Assembly (NCBI GenBank): GCA_949710005.1
Contig: OX453276.1
Span: 496,001-560,000, forward strand
Direction: 5' to 3'
Source: Ricordea florida
Lineage: Eukaryota > Cnidaria > Anthozoa > Corallimorpharia > Ricordeidae
DNA: 64,000 bases
Part shown: piece by piece, positions 58,356 to 64,000 of the stretch
How positions within the stretch are numbered: the first letter of the stretch is position 1
How the letters are laid out: every line of letters begins with the position of its first letter
Made by a program: the position numbers and the translations under genes
Notes under the pieces: generated by a model
Database searches by the model: none
What the model saw: the letters and a program-made list of their open reading frames with translations, nothing else
What the model was told of the DNA's origin: nothing

Positions 58356-59175
58356 TCACATTGAAGAAAAATTTGCAAACTCTTTTACACTAAAACAAAG
58401 GTCATCAAAATAAGTCCATTTACCATAACTTTCAACAGCACAAGTGAAGTGGTTATTGTTACAACGCACAACACCTCTTAGTTTGTAATGAACTCCAGCA
58501 ATTTCAATCAACTCAAAGACATTTATGTCCTTCATCAACCCAGGAGGGAATTCAATAAACAGGAATTTAGAGTTTGATACATTACTCAAAACAGGCCGAG
58601 TAGTGCGAGTATTACAGGTGACACAATTCAGTTGTCCTGGGTTTGTATGCACATCAGTAACATACTGGGGCCACATATTTTTATCTAAACCCAAGTGTTG
58701 TAATCCATGTTCAGTAACTACTGTCAAAACAATTTTGCTATTTAAAGTCACAAGTTTTGCACAAGTGTTATACAAAAGAATCAAAAGTTCTTAAAGTCAC
58801 AAAAAGACTCTCTTCATCTACATTCATATTACCAAGTGTTCTTTGCTCAAATATTTGACTAAAACAGGCACTACAATCTCTGGCTACAAATGAACTACAG
58901 TGGTCAATGATGTATGACCATACAGGTTCGCGAATTTCCTTCAACAAGGCATTGTCTTCTCTCGAACAGATGTAATATGAGCAAGTATTGAAAAGCAGCT
59001 CCGTGAAAACATTTTTAGCTGGCAAATTTGATAAATATGGCATACACAAATGTGTGCACACTTCCAGAAAAGCATCAACTGCGCATGAATAAATGCCCGG
59101 GTCAGTGAAAACCGAGTTCATAAAGTGTCGTCTACGAAACGCAACGAACGACTGCTTTGGCTTCGAGTGTGACAT
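58356..59175 (-). pseudogene. Ubiquitin-specific-protease-like (C19) ORF, frameshifted
   Basis: Read right to left, the first block (59175-58768) holds the Cys box FTDPGIYSCAVDAFLEV; the second block (from 58784, another frame) holds a CVTC pair and the His box NNNHFTCAVESYGKWTYFDD, where His and Asp would complete the catalytic triad. The two boxes and their spacing fit a compact USP/C19 fold. The frame changes near 58770-58784, so this copy is broken unless a short intron lies there. I cannot see an intron signal. Such stand-alone USP-like ORFs in cnidarian genomes often belong to large DNA transposons, but no transposase is in the window. Confidence 0.65.
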
Positions 59176-59279
59176 TCTTGAACTTAAGATAGAACAAAAC
59201 CCGGTTATTTCACGTTAGCACCTTTCTTGTTTTTGACTGGGTTTTGAAATATTTGAGCTATTCCTGATGTGGTTTGAAT

Positions 59280-59375
59280 CGAGTCTGTCGATCCACGTTG
59301 CTGATTTGAGTCTGACAAATCAAGTTCAAAGTTCTGTCGATCGACGTTGCTGATTTGTGCCTGACAAATCAAGTT
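59280..59375. repeat. Tandem duplication, two units of about 49 bp
   Basis: GTCTGTCGATCCACGTTGCT..GACAAATCAAGTTC and TTCTGTCGATCGACGTTGCT..GACAAATCAAGTTC are adjacent near-copies. Confidence 0.85.
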
Positions 59376-60381
59376 CTTTAAAACTAAAGAATTCCAGTAC
59401 TGCTGAATAGCTTTTTGTTAATGATGTGATACTCAATGATAAAAATACTCATCTTATAGCTTGGAATGAAATAAGAAAGCTTGGAATGAAATCGTGACGA
59501 CTCGTTGCCAAACTTGCCAAACCCAGTTTGCGCGGTTGCTGAGCCAGGCGCACATGCTGAAAATTAACCGGGACCACCGTGCGCGCCTATTTTCGTCAAA
59601 TCGAGAAAATTTTCGCATACTAACACTACGACCATACCGATACTTCTTATTTACGCGGGGAACATTAGGGTGCCTCCTCGGGTTCTGGCCTCTGGGCCGG
59701 AACCCTGCGGGGGCCAAAATTTTCGGAGTTTGCGCGGTAAATCGAGCAGACAGAACCAGAGACGACAAAGAATCTTTGAAAATTCATGTTTTGAACAAGA
59801 ATCTGCTTTTTGCGATTTTGAGTCTCGGCGAGCTTAATAGACCATTGTACAACCTAGAAGATCTTTTCCCCCTCATAGCACACCGTAAGGACATTTGATT
59901 CAAATGTTAATGTTTTCTTCTTCACCTGCACATTGTAACAAGGCTGTACAGAACGGAATATAATAAACATAACCTTTCTATAACCTGAGGCAACTCACAT
60001 CTTTCAATTGTTCTAGTCCTTTCAGTTTCGACAGGAAGTATAAAGCGACAGGCCAACTTGCGGGTAAAGAACAAAGAATCATTTCAATTACTTTCTGATC
60101 CTAGACAAAAACTAAATAAAAGAGAGACGTTGAGGTTTTTTTTTTTTCAATTATATAACAGGAAGCATTCAAACAGCGCAGGAATATCTCATATCTCCAT
60201 ACTTGGCTGTTTTCCCACAGATTTCGATCAGACTCTTCTCAGCAGAGTTTCCTGTTACACTAACGGGACTCGACGAAGACTGTGACCCTCTGACCAGAAG
60301 TGATTCCACAGTCGAAGAGGAAGTTGCAAGAAGCACTCGCAAAGCTGATCGTGTATTGTTTCAAAGCCGATTTGGTTGGAA
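59376..60381. other. Upstream region of the membrane-collagen gene, no gene recognised
   Basis: The ORFs here have no family motifs. The promoter and 5' UTR of the next gene presumably lie in the right part. Confidence 0.45.
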
Positions 60382-63300
60382 ATGGATTCACAAGAGAAGC
60401 CAATAAGTACTGAAAGAATTCAAAAAGGGTCCATATTTCTCTCTGTTCTATCACTGACGTTGACAGCGGTGTTGTTTCTCAGAATTGAAACCATAAACAG
60501 CAACACGAAAATAATTGAGCAAAGGGTTGAGAAAATAGAAAACGAGCTCAAGTTGTCACGGACATTTCATACAACCGACAAGAAGGCCAAAGAACAAATG
60601 CATTCGTCAAGCGGTAAGGTTCAAGTTCCCGTATTGTATTAGCTCAGCTAGCATTTACCTCCGTTCCATCTTACTGCAGTCAAAGTTCCAAAATCATTTC
60701 GCTCTAGATAGATTGCCTTACAAACTGTTTTTCAAGACCGCGTAAGAAGGCTGGCAATTTTTGGACTCGGTCATTCCTAGGGAAGCACGAATAAAACCGA
60801 ACAGTCTGGAACAGTTGAACCAAAGTGCTATGATTCTGCGCTTGTGTCCGTCATGTTATTCTCATGCTTAAAACTCATCTTGACAGTCTTGCACTTATGT
60901 TTATATTTGTGCCTGTGCCTGCGTTAGAAGTATAAACTAGCCTACATATTGAAGGTAAAATATTTGGTCACTACAAAATGCAGACTGCAGACTGGGTACA
61001 AGAAGCAGACCAAGCTTCTTTTCCGTGTGCATCGATCTTACACGTACTTGCATTTTTAAAATGTTACAACACTTACCTATTGTTACGCATTCGCCTTTCG
61101 AAGGTCGTCTTCATTAACAATTTGCATTGTTTGGATATGCCTGTACCTGGTCCATTTCCGAAAATGTCATTTTTTAAGCTAAGTGGTAAGGATAGAATTT
61201 GTGAAACGTCGCTGATGCGGCGAATTTTCTCGAGTACAAGCAAAGCGTGGTTTCCTTACTGGACATTTCTTTACTTTTCTTATGATCTTATCTTAAATGG
61301 GAGAATTGATTGTAGGAATAAATCAGGTCGGTATGTTGAAAATATAACAAGGCAAAGGAACGGTGTGGTCTCGGTTTGTATTAGGCTCGATTTCCTCCGC
61401 TCACTCGGGTCCGGGCTTTCCTCCCCGAGAGAGCTCTCTCGGGGAAGAAAGCCTGGCCCCTAGTGAACGGCTGAAATCGAGCCTAGGTCTGTATTTGATA
61501 TAGAAAAAGAACATGCGAGATGTGAGGACTACAACAAGCACCGTTGGGTCTAAAATAATGGTAACTGGTCACTGGTCGGTGGTAGCTGAATGAATGAATG
61601 AAACTTTATTTGACCACGGGCAAATTCATCAGCTATTTGCAGAAGGATAAAAACTATAACCACCCAACTATACCCATAAACTACACTATATTAAAAAGCT
61701 GCTTCACGTGAATTCCGTGTTTTATAGAGCTTTGCTGATTTCTCGTTTGAACGACCTGAAGGACTCCGCGCACCTAGCCTCGTAAGGAAGGCGATTCCAC
61801 AATGTGGCGCCACTATAACTAAAACTATTTTTGAAATAATTTGTGCGTGGCAATCTAACAGTAAGTTTGTTCTCGGAGTCCCTCAAATTGTAGTTTGTAT
61901 TTCGTTCAGAAAATTTCGATACTAAATAGTCTTGAGCTAACCCATGTAGGTATATGAATACCATGGTCACCATGGTGGACGTTTGTATGTTTCGCTGGCG
62001 ATTAAGATTTTTCCACCCAAGGATTTCCAGCAATTGGCCAGCATTAACGTCATAATTACAGAAGGTCAAAACGCGGGCTGCTCTATTCTGCAATTTTTGC
62101 AGCTTGTCTTCAGTGTCAAGTAGCCCCACAGGTTCCCCAAACAGAACTACAGTAGTCAAAGTGAGGTTGTATTAAAGCTTGGTATATAAGATGTAAGGTC
62201 GCCGTAAAAACAAGGTGCCTAACGTAACACGTTTCATGGCACCGATTCCAGAAGCGATCTTTTTGGTTAGTTTTTCAATGTGGTTATTCCAGCTGAGTTT
62301 GTCATCAATTGTTAAACCAAGTTATTTCGTACTTGCAACCTGTTTCGCTAGAATACCGTTCATTAAGAGTGAGGGGGAAGCAGCAATGGTAGTTACCCTT
62401 TGGCCAGATCCTATCAGTATAAATTCTGTTTTGGTCATATTTAGAGTAAGTTTGTTCGCATTTAACCAAGTATGCTGGTCGCTAGTAGCTGGTAATCGGT
62501 CACTAGTAACTGGTCACTTGTAACTGGTCACTGGTCACTGGTAACTGGTGTCTGATAACTGGAAACTACACCAAGTTTACCTTACTACACTAAGCATACT
62601 GTGACAAATTATACTTGAAAAAATAGTCCTCCAAGAGGTCATGTGCTTACTGGTACTGGACAGGACACCGAGTTATATCGTCCATTTGACTGCTGAATTG
62701 TTATCGGTAAAATGTCCACGAAATTGTCAATTAAATGGTGTCAAAGTATTTTAGAATTTTTCAAAACAAGATGGGAGAGTTTGTGGTGTGGTAATATTTG
62801 GGGTAAAATAGCATGTACGATGGGTGCGTTATTAGTACTTTGGAAATTAGTTTTATCTTGTAGTTTCGGGAAGCACTCAATAAGTAATTTAAAATCAAAT
62901 GCAGAAGAGATGCATATGATCAAACCCTTATTTGAATCCAACTGTGGTTTAAAACTTTGAATAAGGGAAGGAAAATCAAAGGCATTCCAGTAGTTGTACT
63001 CAACTGACATAATTGTGCGAAGCTAATCCAGAAAAAATTATAATCTCTACCTCAAAACATGAAACATTTATTCAACTGTTATTTAGTCTTTACCTAACTG
63101 GAACATTTCTCATTTCTTTCTAATTCCTTGATTCCGTTCCATGATAATGAACATTGACAAGAATTGTAAGAATTTACAAGAATTTCTTGGAATTGAAGTC
63201 TCGGTAAATTGATCGGCAGTAATGTGTTTGGTCCCACTACCTAACACAAATTCCAATGACCAGTGACCAGCTACCAGTATTTTAGATCCGCCGCTTTGGA

Positions 63301-64000
63301 CCCGCGGCCGTCACTGGCTCCGTTTGTCGATACTGTCCTTACTGCGATCAAGAGCGCAAAGCGTAAACACTGCGAAGACCCGTGAAGGTTGCAACAATGT
63401 TCAAGAATCGAACAATTTTATCCTTTCCACTTTGTTTAAAGAATGCATTTTCAGTAATGGGTCGTTAACATTGTCAAAGAATGCGAATTGTCCTTGTATG
63501 GAAGATAGCCTCTAAAGGGCGATTCTCTGAAAATAGGTAAGCTATACAATGTAATAATAATCAATTAAGTGTAACATCAATGTAGTCGGAAGAGAACCTC
63601 AGTCTGCATTTTGTACCCAGTCTGTAGTCTGCAGTTTGCATTTTCTACTTACCGGCAAAACATTTCATTTCTTCGGTTCTGCAGATCAAAGGAATGATAT
63701 CCCAAGGATGGCTCCTTTCAGTCATGACAACAGAGCAAAGCGAGCCACTCAGCCTGGGAAACCTTTGAATGTCACATTGTTGACGTTAAAAGATATCAAA
63801 GAGGAAATAGACATGAAATTGAATCAAGCTTGCAGCGCCACTGGTAAAATATGTCAACGAGGTCCACCTGGACTCCCCGGTGATCCCGGCTATCCAGGAT
63901 ATAAAGGAGAGAAAGGAGTCCCTGGTAAAACCGGTTTACCCGGCCCTGCAGGTCCCAGTGGACCGTCAGGACCGAGGGGTAAACAAAGCCCTACAGGAAA
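60382..64000 (+). CDS. Type II transmembrane collagen-like protein (5' part; runs off the window)
   Basis: Exon 1 is 60382-60613 (ATG at 60382; the earlier in-frame TTG is not used) and ends in phase 1 before GTAAGG. Exon 2 begins at 63685 after TTCTGCAG and is open to the window end. The product has a short cytoplasmic N-terminus, one membrane segment (IFLSVLSLTLTAVLFL, about residues 18-35), a coiled coil (NSNTKIIEQRVEKIENELK), a dibasic NRAKR site that could be cut by furin-type proteases, a helical region, and then Gly-X-Y collagen repeats from GPPGLPGDPGYPGYKG on. This is the layout of membrane collagens such as gliomedin-like and collagen XIII-like proteins; the C-terminal domain that would name it is outside. 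A surface or shed matrix protein is likely. Confidence 0.82.
61381..61487. repeat. Palindromic MITE in collagen gene intron 1
   Basis: TTAGGCTCGATTTC..CCGGGCTTTCCTCCCCGAGA and TCTCGGGGAAGAAAGCCTGG..GAAATCGAGCCTA form nearly complete inverted arms around GAGCTC. Confidence 0.82.
61587..62520 (-). pseudogene. Non-LTR retrotransposon 3' fragment with ATTC tail
   Basis: Read on the - strand, the pieces LQKLQNRAARVLTF, then QRNIQTSTMVTMVFIYLHGL, SENKLTVRLPRTNYFKNSF and GATLWNRLPYEAR are those of the C-terminal end of a CR1/RTE-type polyprotein. A 5' piece in another frame lies at about 62200-62500. The 3' end carries a CATTCATTCATTC tail at 61587-61603, as LINE families often do. Confidence 0.82.
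62484..62562. repeat. ACTGGTCACTGGT tandem repeat
   Basis: Repeats of TAACTGGTCAC(T/G)..ACTGGT with small changes. Similar pieces sit at 61562-61585 and 63258-63275, so the LINE fragment is nested in this kind of repeat. Confidence 0.8.

Noticed and set aside
59454-59898. Overlapping ORFs on both strands before the collagen gene
   Set aside because: No domain, no splice logic, and both strands are open over the same GC-richer stretch.
60978-61463. 161-aa ORF in collagen intron 1
   Set aside because: It runs into the palindromic MITE at 61381 and shows no protein family features.
1-64000. CRISPR arrays, rRNA or tRNA genes
   Set aside because: No regularly spaced direct repeats with unique spacers and no recognisable tRNA or rRNA core sequence were seen; the genome is eukaryotic.

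Overview
The window looks like nuclear DNA of a cnidarian, most likely an anthozoan such as a stony coral. Genes are split by short introns with GT..AG ends and consistent codon phase. Two neighbouring genes encode adhesion-type G-protein-coupled receptors (GPS cleavage motif plus seven membrane segments) with C-type-lectin-like N-termini. The intergenic and intronic DNA is AT-rich and full of small palindromic elements. The species assignment is an inference; no search could be run.

Layout: (1) 1-~5.84 kb is the 3' part of a BEL/Pao LTR retrotransposon on the + strand (gag, protease, reverse transcriptase/RNase H, integrase, 3' LTR), broken by two frameshifts and one stop. (2) 5.85-11.34 kb has no gene I can support. 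(3) 11.34-18.69 kb is a 15-exon receptor gene: signal peptide, lectin-like domain, Ser/Thr/Pro-rich stalk, GAIN/GPS, 7TM. (4) 20.29-56.92 kb is a second, paralogous receptor whose 7TM exons match the first almost exactly in length and phase. It is very long because (5) a 15.79-kb Polinton/Maverick DNA transposon (27,582-43,374) sits in one of its introns. (6) 43.4-47.2 kb is intron with non-LTR retrotransposon debris and small elements. (7) 58.36-59.18 kb (- strand) is a frameshifted ubiquitin-specific-protease-like ORF. (8) 60.38 kb to the window end is the start of a type II membrane collagen gene, with a LINE fragment in its first intron.

The Polinton is the centrepiece and is nearly intact. 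It carries protein-primed DNA polymerase B, a retroviral-type integrase, a double-jelly-roll major capsid protein, a packaging ATPase, a probable penton/minor capsid protein, several small membrane or coiled-coil proteins, an uncharacterised 536-aa membrane-anchored protein, and a SAP plus zinc-repeat protein. It therefore has the gene set of a virus-like element. Regulatory structure is visible without any search. A TCTAAA box lies 32-36 bases before most late-type genes. A different shared box, AAGTATCTTATAAATT, lies before the capsid cluster. The same hairpin occurs at two of the three convergent gene junctions. Both terminal genes start inside the terminal inverted repeats. I see no adenain-type maturation protease, and one small gene has a frameshift, so mobility today is uncertain.

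The two receptors appear to be a tandem duplicate pair. Receptor 1 has a TM3 exon that joins out of phase to the next exon, which suggests damage or an unusual splice. Short inverted-repeat elements, microsatellites and a perfect 160-bp palindrome fill much of the remaining non-coding DNA.
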